64,000 nucleotides of DNA, taken from the NCBI RefSeq assembly GCF_034424155.1, contig NZ_CP139992.1, positions 558,001-622,000 on the forward strand. The letters are read 5' to 3'. A program made the position numbers and the translations under genes. This stretch comes from Hafnia alvei. GTDB taxonomy: Bacteria > Pseudomonadota > Gammaproteobacteria > Enterobacterales > Enterobacteriaceae. Below are positions 48,314-58,473 of the stretch, one piece after another; position 1 is the stretch's first letter, and each line of letters begins with the position of its first letter. The notes beneath the pieces were generated by a model. It had not been told where the DNA came from. It saw nothing but the letters and a program-made list of their open reading frames with translations, and did no database searches.

Positions 48314-49288
48314 TTATTCACTTTGTGATTTCAAACGGTCGTTGCGGCGGTTAACAAAGACGTTAATCACCAGCGTCAGCACTAAAATTCCAGCCACTAC
48401 GCTTAACGATACTGCGATTGGGATGTGGTACAGATCCATAATCAGCATCTTGAAGCCGATAAACACCAGAATCACCGACAGACCGTATTTCAGCATTGAG
48501 AAACGTTCTGCCACGCCCGCCAGCAAGAAGTACATCGCACGCAGACCCAAAATCGCAAACAGGTTAGACGTTAATACCAAGAACGGATCGGTGGTGACCG
48601 CGAAGATCGCGGGGATGCTATCTACGGCAAAGATAACATCGCTAAGCTCAACCAGAATCAGTACCAACAGCAGCGGCGTGGCGAACAACACGCCGTTTCT
48701 GCGAGTAAAGAAGTGCTCGTTTTCAATCTTGTCGGTCATGCGCAAATGGCTACGGATCCAGCGCACCAGCGGTTTGTCGCCAATATCGCCGTCGTCATCC
48801 TTTGCCAAGGCCATTTTCACACCGGTAAACAGCAAGAAAGCACCGAATACGTACAGGATCCACTGGAACTGGGTGACTAACCAGCTACCGGCGAAAATCA
48901 TAATGGTACGTAGCACAATCGCGCCTAACACACCGTAAACCAGTACGCGGCGTTGCAGGTTCGGCGGTACTGAGAAGTAGCTGAAGAGCATCAGCCAAAC
49001 GAACACGTTGTCGACGGCCAGCGCTTTCTCAATGAGATAACCGGTTAAGAACGCCAGCGCCTGTTTGTCGGCAACGACGCGCCCCATGGTTTCGCTGAGA
49101 TACCACCACAGACCTGCGTTGAACAAGAGGGATAAGCTGACCCATACGAGCGACCAGATGGCGGCTTGGCGCAGCGTCATGGTGGTGGCACCGCGACGCC
49201 CCTGCAACAGCAGATCGACGGCGAGCATAATGACGACGATGACGGCAAAACTACCCCAGAGCAGGGGAGAGCCAATGGAATTGATCAT
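48314..49288 (-). CDS. alx: TerC-family manganese exporter Alx
   Basis: A 324-residue inner-membrane TerC protein with about nine membrane segments. Conserved acidic membrane motifs are [19 protein letters not shown] and [19 protein letters not shown]. coli Alx exports manganese and is induced by alkali and Mn through its leader RNA. The start at 49288 follows AAGGA and matches E. coli; upstream in-frame codons lie in the leader. A yybP-ykoY-type riboswitch stands upstream. Confidence 0.94.
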   Translation of the reverse strand: MINSIGSPLLWGSFAVIVVIMLAVDLLLQGRRGATTMTLRQAAIWSLVWVSLSLLFNAGLWWYLSETMGRVVADKQALAFLTGYLIEKALAVDNVFVWLMLFSYFSVPPNLQRRVLVYGVLGAIVLRTIMIFAGSWLVTQFQWILYVFGAFLLFTGVKMALAKDDDGDIGDKPLVRWIRSHLRMTDKIENEHFFTRRNGVLFATPLLLVLILVELSDVIFAVDSIPAIFAVTTDPFLVLTSNLFAILGLRAMYFLLAGVAERFSMLKYGLSVILVFIGFKMLIMDLYHIPIAVSLSVVAGILVLTLVINVFVNRRNDRLKSQSE

Positions 49289-49369
49289 GGGAGTATCCTT
49301 CGTAACACTCATTAAATACAAAAATCACGATGACGGAGGACGACAGCGACGACTCTTGTCTGAGTTTTA

Positions 49370-49582
49370 AGCGCACCTCGCCTTCCGGCAAGGTCTCACT
49401 TACAACTCGATACCAGCGCATCATGCAACCGCGGTATTCACCGCGCTCAATGACTCTGGTATACATCTAAGCAGGGCGCTTAGATACATTTTAGCCTAAA
49501 GCCAAAATGCGTTGCCTGGCAACCGGGTACGCAGCACGCACCGTAATGACGATTAACCAGCAATGAAGTTACTCCCCTTTGC
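49370..49582 (-). promoter_or_regulatory. yybP-ykoY manganese riboswitch (alx leader)
   Basis: The alx leader contains the two conserved halves of this class. AAAGGGGAGTAAC is near 49569-49581, with GGTTGCCAGGCAACG further on. The 3' half GAGACCTTGCCGGAAGGCGAGGTGCG is at 49372-49397; its conserved core pairs CCTTGCC with GGCGAGG. E. coli alx is controlled by such an element (PRE), through Mn binding and pH-dependent pausing. About 80 bases separate the aptamer end from the ATG. Confidence 0.85.
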
Positions 49583-49691
49583 ATGTAAGAAAATAATGCA
49601 AAATATTTCAAAGGTCAATGTTTGGCGTGGATTAGCAAAGGGAAAACTTGAGCCATGATTTTACATGCTGTAAACCATGGCTCGTTTAAAT

Positions 49692-50414
49692 TTATAAACC
49701 GTGAACAAATTCGCGCAGCAATGATTGGCTGACGGGAGTATTGCTAGTACGGCGTTGAATATCGAGGTATTTAGCCTGATGCTGCGGTTCTAGCTCAGCG
49801 ATCCAGCTCATGTAGCAATGCATCACCGGCCCGTTAAATTCAGGATGGAACTGCGTGCTGATCACGTTATCGCGATAGCGGATGATTTGATGCGGATCTT
49901 GCTGTGAGCGGGCTAAAGCAACCGCGCCTTCGGGCAAACGAAGCACCGATTGTGAATGTATGAGATTGGCATAGAAGCGCGGCGGATAGTTTTGCAGTGC
50001 CGGATCTTGTTGAGCTTCTGGCAACAGCTCGATTTCCAATGTACCAATTTCCAGCCCTTCAGGATGATAACCCACCTCGCCGCCGAGCGCGTGAGCTAAT
50101 AGCTGATGACCATAGCAGGCTCCGAAAATAGGTAGCCCCATACCGATGGCGTCGCGTAGCCACATCGCAGCGTATTCACTCCACGGCAATAGTTCGGTCA
50201 CCATCGCTGCTGAACCGGTAATCACCGCACCGCGATAATGTTCAGGGCTAAGCAGTTGTTCGCCTGCAGGAAGATTCACAATCACTACGCTGGACGGATC
50301 AATATCGCCCTGCTGCAAAAACATATCGGTAAAACCGCCGTGCTGATGGCGAATAACATCCGGTGCATCACCGGTTTGTAAAATGACTAAGGGTTTTGCC
50401 TTAAACTCCGCCAT
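49692..50414 (-). CDS. class I glutamine amidotransferase-like protein
   Basis: A 240-residue GATase1 domain standing alone. The nucleophile elbow GACYGHQLLAHALGG puts the Cys near residue 99. The His-Glu pair is in STQFHPEFN near 192. The catalytic triad is therefore complete. Such stand-alone proteins are often annotated as GMP-synthase-like (YfeJ-type); the acceptor substrate is unknown. A good CAGGAG site precedes ATG 50414. Confidence 0.88.
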   Translation of the reverse strand: MAEFKAKPLVILQTGDAPDVIRHQHGGFTDMFLQQGDIDPSSVVIVNLPAGEQLLSPEHYRGAVITGSAAMVTELLPWSEYAAMWLRDAIGMGLPIFGACYGHQLLAHALGGEVGYHPEGLEIGTLEIELLPEAQQDPALQNYPPRFYANLIHSQSVLRLPEGAVALARSQQDPHQIIRYRDNVISTQFHPEFNGPVMHCYMSWIAELEPQHQAKYLDIQRRTSNTPVSQSLLREFVHGL

Positions 50415-50555
50415 AGAATCTCCTGAGTACCGCCGCCGTTGGATATTTTCAAATTAATTGAAGCTTTCAAATTAGACGCTTTTCACACATTTTTCTAATG
50501 CCGTTGTGAAATATAGATCGCGTGAAATAAACCGGTACGACTGGGCTGATATTAA

Positions 50556-51506
50556 TTAATACTCAACTTCTATTCTTTTGTCGTCGTCCTCGGGGTCGTC
50601 GATGTAAACACGCGCTGTTTTTTTATTAATGTAAAGTCTCCCAACAACAGGTGCAGTTTCCGGATCGCCGGCCCCTATACAGCCCTCGCTTTGGTGATCT
50701 TCGCGAATAGGAAAATCAAAAGTGTCGTCTTTATCGCTATCTTCGGTGCTTTCGTAAAAATGGCACTGACCTTGAAGGCTCATAAAAAGGGATAAAATTC
50801 TAGCTGCTTTAGCCGCTGAATCTGTATCGACGTTTTCGCGAAATTGATCGCCCGAGTTTTTAGCTACAAGCTGGTCGGTTTTGAGCCATCCTTGGATAAT
50901 TTGGCGATCTTGAGCATAGTAAGTCGCGTATGAAAACCCATTTTTTATTATCTGACGTTGAACTGAAACTCGGTCTCCTGGAATAACAAATATTTTCTTG
51001 TTGATACACTCAGGCGAAGGGGCAGAGTAAAACCACGCATGCCTTGCTCCAGAAACCTGATAATGATTTTTTTCATGCGAGACATGCAGGGCTTCTTGTC
51101 CTTGAAATGCGATATCAGATTGTTTTTGGCAACCGGTGGGGGCGTTGAGTGGAGAAGTAACATCTAATAATTGGCTAGCTTGTACCCAGCCTGTAACGAA
51201 TAAGCCCTGTGCATCACGGAAACTGATGTAGTTGTACTGCTGGGGGACTGAGTGGCGAGTAGAATGGGGATCTCGGTATTCTGTAGCCTCACGGAATACC
51301 TGAACGGGATCGCCATTAACCAAGAACGTATTTAGACGACACTGCACATTCGGGGCTGAATAAAGATAAACGCGGTCAGAGGCGGTTACCTGTTGAATTT
51401 TATGTACATAACTCGCGTTTGCTGCCGCATCTATCACATCATTATGGCAACTTGCATAAAGTGGAGAAGTAAATAAGAAAAGGATAAAACATAGTCGTAG
51501 GGACAT
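50556..51506 (-). CDS. unrecognised secreted protein with two SH3-like repeats
   Basis: A 316-residue protein with a clear signal peptide (MSLRLCFILFLFTSPLYA, cleavage before SCHND). It contains two related halves. The first has VYLYSAPNVQC, FLVNGDPVQVFRE and VTGWVQASQLL (about 45-115). The second has AWFYSAPSPEC, FVIPGDRVSVQRQ and IQGWLKTDQLV (about 155-220). The pattern suggests SH3b-type domains. The tail is acidic. ATG 51506 is preferred over an upstream GTG at 51524. No obvious partner gene is adjacent. Confidence 0.7.
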   Translation of the reverse strand: MSLRLCFILFLFTSPLYASCHNDVIDAAANASYVHKIQQVTASDRVYLYSAPNVQCRLNTFLVNGDPVQVFREATEYRDPHSTRHSVPQQYNYISFRDAQGLFVTGWVQASQLLDVTSPLNAPTGCQKQSDIAFQGQEALHVSHEKNHYQVSGARHAWFYSAPSPECINKKIFVIPGDRVSVQRQIIKNGFSYATYYAQDRQIIQGWLKTDQLVAKNSGDQFRENVDTDSAAKAARILSLFMSLQGQCHFYESTEDSDKDDTFDFPIREDHQSEGCIGAGDPETAPVVGRLYINKKTARVYIDDPEDDDKRIEVEY

Positions 51507-51808
51507 TGGGGCGCTCTCTGGCACACAAATAGGCAGCCGAATAAATGAACGTGTATTTTATCTTCAATGAGATTCAAATTGTGTGCATTATCATTAAACT
51601 CTCTCTTAACTTTCAAATATGAAGAGAAGTAGTATTTCCTATAAATTCATCGTATTACATAGTATTTCCTCTTATCCCACACTGATTTTTAGGGTATAGC
51701 CATCTTGTGGTATTAAAAAGGCTATTGCGTTTTTGTTTTGGAGATCCAAGTATGAAGCCAATAAATGACGTGATAATAAGCACGATTGATAATAATTAGG
51801 ACATCAAA
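51507..51808. other. AT-rich spacer between divergent genes
   Basis: A 302-base region separates the secreted-protein gene from the EamA gene and presumably holds both promoters. I see no gene, strong hairpin or recognisable operator in it. Confidence 0.4.
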
Positions 51809-52732
51809 ATGGCCGTAGCAGGAAAAGCCGATCCGTTGGCGTTTGGGGGATTGGTGTTGTTAACGCTGATCTGGAGTTATAGCTGGATCGCGATGAAGCA
51901 GGTCACGCTGTATATCGGCGCCTTTGATTTTACCGCGCTGCGTTGTGTGTTCGGAGCCTTATTACTGTTGGTGGTGTTAAAACTGCGTGGTCGCGGGATG
52001 AAACCAACGCCTTTTGCTTACACGCTGGCGATTGCCGTGCTGCAAACTTGTGGCATGGTTGGACTGGCTCAGTGGGCGTTGATCAGCGGCGGGGCCGGTA
52101 AGGTCGCCATACTAACTTACACTATGCCGTTTTGGGTGGTGATCATGGCGGCACTGTTCTTGGGTGAGAGAATGCGTCGCGTACAGTATCTGGCCATTGT
52201 GGTGGCGGCGATTGGGCTTTGTTTAGTCTTACAGCCGTGGAAGCTGACGGGTGAGTCATTGAAAAGCGCAGTGCTGGCCATTCTTTCCGGCATAAGCTGG
52301 GGGGCGAGCGCTATTGTCGCTAAACGCCTGTACCAACGTCATCCTAAGGTAGATTTGCTGTCGCTGACCACATGGCAAATGGTGTACGGCGCGATCATTA
52401 TGAGCGTGATTGCGTGGCTGGTTCCCGAGCGCCCAATTGTGTGGGATCCGTATGTCTATTTCGCATTGTCGTACAGTGCCATTTTGGCCACAGCGCTGGC
52501 GTGGACGCTATGGCTATTCGTGTTGAAGAACTTACCGGCGGGCATTGCAGGCCTGAGCACCTTAGCGGTACCAGTGTGTGGCGTGTTGTTCTCTTGGTGG
52601 CTGCTGGGTGAAAATCCGGGGGTGATTGAAGGGGCTGGTGTTGTGTTAATCGTGCTGGCGTTAGCGGTATTAAGTTTCGGCGGTAAACGCGTGGCGAAAG
52701 CTCAAATTCAGCAGGTTAAACCTATTCGTTAG
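51809..52732 (+). CDS. EamA/DMT-family transporter
   Basis: A 307-residue inner-membrane protein with ten hydrophobic segments in two EamA halves. Landmarks are [31 protein letters not shown] and [16 protein letters not shown]. It is a putative metabolite exporter with unknown substrate. A short AGGA site precedes the ATG. It is not closely related by eye to the other EamA gene at 47410. Confidence 0.85.
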   Translation: MAVAGKADPLAFGGLVLLTLIWSYSWIAMKQVTLYIGAFDFTALRCVFGALLLLVVLKLRGRGMKPTPFAYTLAIAVLQTCGMVGLAQWALISGGAGKVAILTYTMPFWVVIMAALFLGERMRRVQYLAIVVAAIGLCLVLQPWKLTGESLKSAVLAILSGISWGASAIVAKRLYQRHPKVDLLSLTTWQMVYGAIIMSVIAWLVPERPIVWDPYVYFALSYSAILATALAWTLWLFVLKNLPAGIAGLSTLAVPVCGVLFSWWLLGENPGVIEGAGVVLIVLALAVLSFGGKRVAKAQIQQVKPIR

Positions 52733-52734
52733 TC

Positions 52735-52764
52735 AAAAGGCCTCTAATACTAGAGGCCTTTTTT
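52735..52764. terminator. bidirectional terminator between EamA gene and ygjR
   Basis: AAAAGGCCTCTA and TAGAGGCCTTTT form a 12-bp stem with an ATAC loop and flanking A and T runs. Confidence 0.92.
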
Positions 52765-52766
52765 CA

Positions 52767-53804
52767 TTACCCGCGAGTATTCGGCACAACCACGGTTTCA
52801 GGTGGAATCGCGGCATCGGCCGGGAATTCAACCCCGGTCAGCGCGCGCACCTGCGTTAGGATCTTCGCCGTGCTGCGCGATACGTTGATCCCCGCATGAT
52901 CAATGCTTTGATATTGCACCAGTTTGGCAAACACTTCCGCCTCGTAATACATGGTGTTTTCTTGCTGGGTTTGGCTGATAACTTCGGGCTGCCCACCGCG
53001 CGGTGTAAATGTCACTTTCTGGCATTCAGATATTTTTTCGATAACTAACGTGCCATCTTCACCCTGAATTTCGCTTGGGATATCCGAATTGCTGACCTTG
53101 GAGTGGAAAAGAACCACGTCGAATCCCTCGCCAGCGCCGTGACCTGCGTAGTTCATGCTGACGTGCCCATGGGCATCCACACCGGAATCTAACAGCGTGG
53201 CGCTGGCGTTAAGGCTGTCCGGTTCGCCAAACAGAGAGACTGCGCTGGCCAAGCAATAGTAGCCAATGTCCATAATCGAACCGTTTGAAAACGCAGGATT
53301 AAAGGTATTTGGGTTTTCGCCGTCTAAATAACGCTGATAGCGCGAGGAATATTGGCAGTAGTTCAGGAACACCTTGCGCAGTTTCCCCAAGCGCGGCAGC
53401 GCCTGTTGGATCGCTGAGAAGTTAGGCAGGTAGGCGGTTTTAAACGCTTCAAACAGCACGACCTGATTCTCATGTGCGCAGGCGATCATACTTTCGACTT
53501 CATGCACGTTGGACGCTAACGGCTTCTCACAGATGACATGCTTTTTATGCTGCAACATCGCCAACGTATGTGGATAGTGGAAAGAGTTTGGGCTGGCAAT
53601 ATAAACCGCGTCAACCTGAGCACAATTGCCGAGATCGTCGAGCGAATCGAAAAAATACTGGGCTTTATTTGGCTCGCCAAAAGCGTATGCCTGCGCTAAA
53701 TGACGTGAATACACAGCGGTCAGCTGCATTTTCCCCGTGGCATGCGCGGCGTCGATAAAGCTCTGGGTAATCCAGTTGGTTCCAATAACGGCAAAGCGAA
53801 TCAT
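52767..53804 (-). CDS. ygjR: Gfo/Idh/MocA-family oxidoreductase YgjR
   Basis: A 345-residue NAD(P)-dependent oxidoreductase. The Rossmann motif starts at residue 1 (MIRFAVIGTNWITQSFI). VICEKPLASN near 92 contains the conserved EKP. The region FNPAFSNGSIMDIGYY is shared with E. coli YgjR. Substrate is unknown. Position beside ygjP and rlmG is conserved. Confidence 0.93.
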   Translation of the reverse strand: MIRFAVIGTNWITQSFIDAAHATGKMQLTAVYSRHLAQAYAFGEPNKAQYFFDSLDDLGNCAQVDAVYIASPNSFHYPHTLAMLQHKKHVICEKPLASNVHEVESMIACAHENQVVLFEAFKTAYLPNFSAIQQALPRLGKLRKVFLNYCQYSSRYQRYLDGENPNTFNPAFSNGSIMDIGYYCLASAVSLFGEPDSLNASATLLDSGVDAHGHVSMNYAGHGAGEGFDVVLFHSKVSNSDIPSEIQGEDGTLVIEKISECQKVTFTPRGGQPEVISQTQQENTMYYEAEVFAKLVQYQSIDHAGINVSRSTAKILTQVRALTGVEFPADAAIPPETVVVPNTRG

Positions 53805-53879
53805 GGGCGTCTCCGATTGGGAAAATAAGATTTTTCACAGAGTAGCATTTCTTGGATTAATTCGGCGACGCTGGGCAAA

Positions 53880-54383
53880 TTAATACAGCGCGCCAACCAG
53901 TTCTAAATGCGTGAGATACATGCGGGTATCGAACTCAAGCTGGTGGTAAGCGGGTTCCATATGGCAGCACAGGTTGTAAAATGCTTTGTTGTGTTCTTTC
54001 TCGCGCAGGTGCGCCAGCTCGTGAACGACGATCATACGCAGAAAAGCCTCGGGCGCATTTTTGAAGACGGTCGCAACACGGATTTCAGCTTTTGCTTTTA
54101 ACTTGCTACCCTGCACGCGCGAAATGGCGGTATGTAGCCCTAATGCATGTTTGAGAACCTGAATTTTGCTGTCGTAGCCCACTTTATTAATTTGCGGCGC
54201 ATTACGCAGATACTGATTTTTGAGATCGGTAGTGTATTGATAGAGTGCGCGATCGGTGGTGAGCTGGTGTGGCTGCGGGTAACGCTGCAATAAAACAGTC
54301 CCCAGACGTTGCTGGTCGAGCAGTTGGCGAACCTGCGTTTGCAGATGTTCAGGATAGCCGGCCAGATAAGTCAAAGACGTCAT
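53880..54383 (-). CDS. ygjP: YgjP-type M48/WLM zinc metallopeptidase-like protein
   Basis: A 167-residue protein with a HEXXH zinc motif, VVHELAHLREKEHNKAF near residue 115-131, and the SRVQGSKLKAKAEIRVATVF block. It belongs to the DUF45/YgjP family. Its cellular substrate is unknown. The start at ATG 54383 after AAGGA gives exactly the E. coli length; the frame to 54452 is longer without support. Confidence 0.92.
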   Translation of the reverse strand: MTSLTYLAGYPEHLQTQVRQLLDQQRLGTVLLQRYPQPHQLTTDRALYQYTTDLKNQYLRNAPQINKVGYDSKIQVLKHALGLHTAISRVQGSKLKAKAEIRVATVFKNAPEAFLRMIVVHELAHLREKEHNKAFYNLCCHMEPAYHQLEFDTRMYLTHLELVGALY

Positions 54384-54539
54384 ATTCAATTCCTTCAGGT
54401 ACAATAGCGGACTATTGTACGTCATGCGCGTGACATAACAATTCTTGAGCACGGTGCTCGGGCGGTGAAGACCGTCACATCTGCACGATAATTTATTTTA
54501 TTCTGCCGCTTAATCAAGCGGATAGATTTTGGAGGGGCG

Positions 54540-55706
54540 ATGAGCCAACTCGAACCGATCTCCGGTTTTTTTGAAGAAAATGGCCTTGAGCTAGAACGCT
54601 ACCCACAGCAGTCTGATGATCCAACGCTTCAGGCGTGGGAAGCCGCCGATGAATATCTGTTGCAGAGTTTCGATCTGCCGCAGGCAGAAGGTCGTCCGGT
54701 GATTGTGTTCAACGACGCCTTTGGCGCGTTGGCTTGTGCACTGCATGGTCAGCAGTTATACAGCGTGAGTGACTCTTATGTTAGCCAGTTGGCAACGCGT
54801 CATAATCTTGGCCTGAACGGCATGGATGACGACACGGTCACCTTGCTTGATAGCCTTGCGCCCCTGCCACAGGCACCTGCTTTGGTGCTAATCAAAGTGC
54901 CAAAAGCGTTGGCATTGTTGGAACACCAGTTGCGTGCGCTGCGTGACGTGGTTGCGCCAGATACCGTGATTGTCGCGGCGGCAAAAGCGCGTGATATTCA
55001 CACCTCAACGCTACAGCTGTTCGAAACTATTTTGGGTGATACCCATACTTCGCTGGCATGGAAAAAAGCCCGTTTGATCCACTGCCAAGTGGCCGAACGT
55101 AGCCCCGCGCCTGCGCAGCCAACAACCGTTTGGCCTCTGGATCTCTGCGGCACTGACGAACCTTACCAGATGCATAACCATGCATCGGTCTTCTCCCGTA
55201 GCAACTTAGATATCGGCGCTCGTTTCTTCCTTGAGCATTTGCCGAAAGATATCGAAGGTTCGATTGCGGATCTGGGCTGTGGTAACGGCGTTATTGGCCT
55301 GAAGGCGCTCGAGCTGAATCCAAACGCAGATATGCTGTTTTGTGATGAGTCATACATGGCCGTTGCTTCAGCGCAGATGAACGTTGAAGTTAACCGTCCG
55401 CAGGATATGGATCGCTGTGCGTTCCGCGTCGGCAACGGTTTCTCTGGCGTAGACGGCGGCAGCCTAAACGCGGTGCTGTGTAATCCTCCGTTCCATCAGC
55501 AGCATTCCATTACCGATCAGGTCGCGTGGGATATGTTCGTTGGGGCGAAACGTTGCCTGAAAATTCACGGTACGCTGTATATTGTGGGCAACCGTCATCT
55601 GGATTACTTCCACAAACTGAAGCGTTTGTTTGGCAACTGCACCACCATTGAAACCAACAAAAAATTTGTGGTTTTAAAAGCGACTAAACTCCCTCCGCGT
55701 CGTTAG
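54540..55706 (+). CDS. rlmG: 23S rRNA (guanine1835-N2)-methyltransferase RlmG
   Basis: A 388-residue tandem-domain methyltransferase. The C-terminal catalytic half has the SAM motif [11 protein letters not shown] near 241 and the N2-guanine motif NPPFHQQH near 312. The N-terminal half is a degenerate methyltransferase fold used for RNA binding. A strong GGAGGGG site precedes ATG 54540. In E. coli fadH is the next gene; here four genes intervene. Confidence 0.95.
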   Translation: MSQLEPISGFFEENGLELERYPQQSDDPTLQAWEAADEYLLQSFDLPQAEGRPVIVFNDAFGALACALHGQQLYSVSDSYVSQLATRHNLGLNGMDDDTVTLLDSLAPLPQAPALVLIKVPKALALLEHQLRALRDVVAPDTVIVAAAKARDIHTSTLQLFETILGDTHTSLAWKKARLIHCQVAERSPAPAQPTTVWPLDLCGTDEPYQMHNHASVFSRSNLDIGARFFLEHLPKDIEGSIADLGCGNGVIGLKALELNPNADMLFCDESYMAVASAQMNVEVNRPQDMDRCAFRVGNGFSGVDGGSLNAVLCNPPFHQQHSITDQVAWDMFVGAKRCLKIHGTLYIVGNRHLDYFHKLKRLFGNCTTIETNKKFVVLKATKLPPRR

Positions 55707-55737
55707 TTAAACTCGCTATATTTGAATTTATAGTCAT

Positions 55738-55772
55738 AAAAAGTGCATAACATATTGTGTTGTGCACTTTTT
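55738..55772 (+). terminator. rlmG terminator
   Basis: AAAAAGTGCA and TGCACTTTTT form a 10-bp stem ending in a T-run, between rlmG and the aminotransferase gene. Confidence 0.9.
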
Positions 55773-55860
55773 CTCGGTTATGCTCAGTCCTACAGCCGTT
55801 TCGCGGCTGGTCAAAATAACGCTTCTTAAAATAATTAATGTTGCTGACAGGGACTTTGCC

Positions 55861-57024
55861 ATGGATCGTCGTACTCTTCTTAAATCTTCAGGTGCTATTC
55901 TCGGTGGGTTAACGCTCAGCGGTTTGATTAATCGCGCGCAGGCGGCCACTCCGGCAAACGCTGCCGTTATTTCGTTTCCGACTGAAAAAAATCCGCTGCT
56001 ATTAAATTTCAATGAAAACTCATTGGGGATGTCTGCGCATGCCAAACAAGCGGTTGTTGATTGTTTGCCGACCGCATTTCGTTACCCTGATGCGGCACGC
56101 GCCGAGCTGATTGAACAGATAGCAGCACACTTCGGCCTGAAGAGTGAAAATATTACTTTGGGCAATGGCTCATCGGAGACGATTCAAGCTGCGGTTCAGG
56201 CGATTGTTTTGCAGGCACAACAGCAGCAGAAAAAAGTGCAGGTGATCGTGCCCGATCCGACCTTCAACTATGCGGAGCTTTACGCTAAACCGCTGGGTGC
56301 TGAAATTGCCAAAGTCCCGCTGAACGCGAAACTTGAGTTTGATCTGGCGACTATGCAGGCAAAAGCAGCCGGTTTTGCGGGTAAATCCATTGTCTACCTG
56401 TGCAACCCAAATAACCCAACCGCTACGATTACGCCAGCCGCTACTATGGATAGCTGGATAAAAAGCGCGCCAGCTGACACATTCTTTATTGTCGATGAGG
56501 CCTATGCCGAGTTTGTTAACGATCCGGCGTTCAAAAGCGCTATCGGTTTGGTACAAAGCGGGCAAAAAAACCTGATCGTGACCCGCACCTTTTCCAAAAT
56601 CTTCGCTTTGGCGGGGTTACGTATTGGTTACGGTATCGCGGCACCTGAAGTCATTGCTCAGGTGGAAAACTTTGTTTCATTGGATAACACCAACACCGCC
56701 GGAGCGGTAGCAGCGTTGGCTTCATTGAAAGACAAAACTTTTGTTGCCATGAGTCGCAAATCAATCGATCTGTCGCGCCAGATCGTGACATCGATGCTTG
56801 ATGAGTTGAATTTGGAATATGTACCGTCGCAGGCAAACTTTATCTTCCATAAAGTGAACGGCGATGTGAAAACCTATCAGGATCGTATGAAGCAGCAAAA
56901 TATCTACGTTGGCCGTGAATTTCCACCGGCGGTGGGCTGGAATCGCTTAACTTTAGGCACTCCGCAGGAAATGCAGGTGTTTGTCAGCGTGCTGAAATCG
57001 TTTAGGGCGAAAGGGTGGGTTTAA
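55861..57024 (+). CDS. Tat-exported HisC-like PLP-dependent aminotransferase
   Basis: A 387-residue fold-type I aminotransferase resembling histidinol-phosphate aminotransferase. The N-terminus MDRRTLLKSSGAILGGLTLS has the twin-arginine motif, a hydrophobic core and an AQAA cleavage region near residue 28, so a folded PLP enzyme is probably exported. Catalytic landmarks are present: FNENSLGM, NPNNPTA, VDEAYAEF, the PLP lysine in TFSKIFALAGLRIGYG, and the C-terminal Arg in NRLTLGT. The real substrate outside the cytoplasm is unknown. The start at 55861 is chosen because it opens directly at the twin-arginine signal. Confidence 0.88.
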   Translation: MDRRTLLKSSGAILGGLTLSGLINRAQAATPANAAVISFPTEKNPLLLNFNENSLGMSAHAKQAVVDCLPTAFRYPDAARAELIEQIAAHFGLKSENITLGNGSSETIQAAVQAIVLQAQQQQKKVQVIVPDPTFNYAELYAKPLGAEIAKVPLNAKLEFDLATMQAKAAGFAGKSIVYLCNPNNPTATITPAATMDSWIKSAPADTFFIVDEAYAEFVNDPAFKSAIGLVQSGQKNLIVTRTFSKIFALAGLRIGYGIAAPEVIAQVENFVSLDNTNTAGAVAALASLKDKTFVAMSRKSIDLSRQIVTSMLDELNLEYVPSQANFIFHKVNGDVKTYQDRMKQQNIYVGREFPPAVGWNRLTLGTPQEMQVFVSVLKSFRAKGWV

Positions 57025-57054
57025 GCATCGCTTAATGGGCCCCTTCGGATCTCT

Positions 57055-57103
57055 GCCCCCACCCCGGCTCTCCCCCTCACAGGGGAGGGGGCTGGGAGGG
57101 GTC
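57055..57103. repeat. palindromic repeat unit between aminotransferase gene and qseC
   Basis: A 49-base C-rich then G-rich palindrome (GCCCCCACCCCGG...GCTGGGAGGGGTC) whose right half matches the left arm of the 41701 element in reverse orientation. It lies between converging genes and may also serve as a terminator. Confidence 0.7.
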
Positions 57104-57117
57104 TTACATCGATCTTG

Positions 57118-58473
57118 TTACCATCTGACTTCCACTCTAAATCCCCCATTTTCTCCATCGCTAAAATGCGTGGTCATGCCATGCAGCGTGGCGATGCGTT
57201 GCACGATAGAAAGGCCTAAACCGCTGCCGGTTTTTTCTTGTCCCGGTGGACGGAAGAAGCGCTCGCCAATGCGTTTTAAATATTCAGGGCTAACGCCAGG
57301 GCCGTTGTCTTCCACACTAAAACTGTGGGCATCTAAGGTAATGGTGACGGTGCTGCCGCGTGGGCTGTATCGAATCGCGTTATCCAACAGATTACGCACC
57401 AACAAGGCGAGTAAAAGCGGCTGTGCTCGTCGAGGCGGTGGCGTTTGGCGAATATCCAGCATCAGCTCTACGCCGCTGGTTCTCGCTTTGTGGTAATGGT
57501 CCATCACGCCGGTTTGTAGAACGTCTTGTAGAGCAATGTCATGCACATCGTCCAAGCCAGATAGCGAATCCAGCCGCGAAAGCGTCAGCAACTGATCCAC
57601 AAGGCGAGTGGCGCGGTCTATGCCTTCCGTGAGGTTGGTTAATGCGTGCTCGCGCATTTCGGCGTCGTCTTGCGCGAGCTGTGCGACTTCGGTTTGTACC
57701 TTGAGCGCCGCGAGTGGGCTGCGCAGCTCATGCGCTGCATCGGAGGTAAAACGACGTTCGCGCACCAGCATATCTCCGGTACGGGTGAAGAGGCTGTTAA
57801 GCGCCTCAACCAGTGGTTTTACTTCGCTAGGAATCGCGTCCAGCGGGAGCGGCGTTTCGTCATCGGGGCGGCGCTGATACAGGCGTTTGGCTAACCTTTT
57901 CATTGGGGCTAATTCACAAGTGACGAGCCAAATCAGCAGTAACACCATGATCGGTAATGCGATTAACCACGGCAAAAGCTGAGCCTTCACAATGTCGATG
58001 GCCATCTCTTGGCGATAATCCCACTCTTGACCAACTACCACGCGGTACTTCCCATCAGGCGTGGTTAGCCATACTAAACGCCAGAGATCTTTATCACCTT
58101 GTAATGTTCCTTCGGTAAAGCCGTCGCGTCGATAGTGATACTGTAAATCGGGGCCGTTATCGCCATCGTTCAGCACCATTTTTCCTTCTACGGTAAAAAT
58201 AGCGAAGGCCAGCGCGTCGTCATCTAAGTCGCCGTGGCTGTGGCGCACCATTTTTTTACTACGCGGTAGTTGAGGGCTTTTAACCGTCAGATCGCCAATA
58301 TTAAGCGCTGTTAGACGCTTGGCGAACAGCATTTGCTGGGTATCAAAGAGTTCATCAACGGTATCGCGGGTTTGATTCCACGCTAATGCGCTGGCGCAGG
58401 CCCACGTGATGACGATAAGCACAATGAAACCTAAAATGAGCCGCAGTCTCAGGCTAAGCGTTAGCGCCTTCAT
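57118..58473 (-). CDS. qseC: two-component sensor histidine kinase QseC
   Basis: A 451-residue inner-membrane kinase with two membrane segments (about 10-32 and 165-185) around a periplasmic sensor. A HAMP-like linker follows, then the H-box [15 protein letters not shown] near 247 and the ATPase motifs [17 protein letters not shown] and [10 protein letters not shown]. coli QseC responds to adrenaline-type and AI-3 signals. It overlaps qseB by four bases (ATGA). Confidence 0.93.
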   Translation of the reverse strand: MKALTLSLRLRLILGFIVLIVITWACASALAWNQTRDTVDELFDTQQMLFAKRLTALNIGDLTVKSPQLPRSKKMVRHSHGDLDDDALAFAIFTVEGKMVLNDGDNGPDLQYHYRRDGFTEGTLQGDKDLWRLVWLTTPDGKYRVVVGQEWDYRQEMAIDIVKAQLLPWLIALPIMVLLLIWLVTCELAPMKRLAKRLYQRRPDDETPLPLDAIPSEVKPLVEALNSLFTRTGDMLVRERRFTSDAAHELRSPLAALKVQTEVAQLAQDDAEMREHALTNLTEGIDRATRLVDQLLTLSRLDSLSGLDDVHDIALQDVLQTGVMDHYHKARTSGVELMLDIRQTPPPRRAQPLLLALLVRNLLDNAIRYSPRGSTVTITLDAHSFSVEDNGPGVSPEYLKRIGERFFRPPGQEKTGSGLGLSIVQRIATLHGMTTHFSDGENGGFRVEVRW

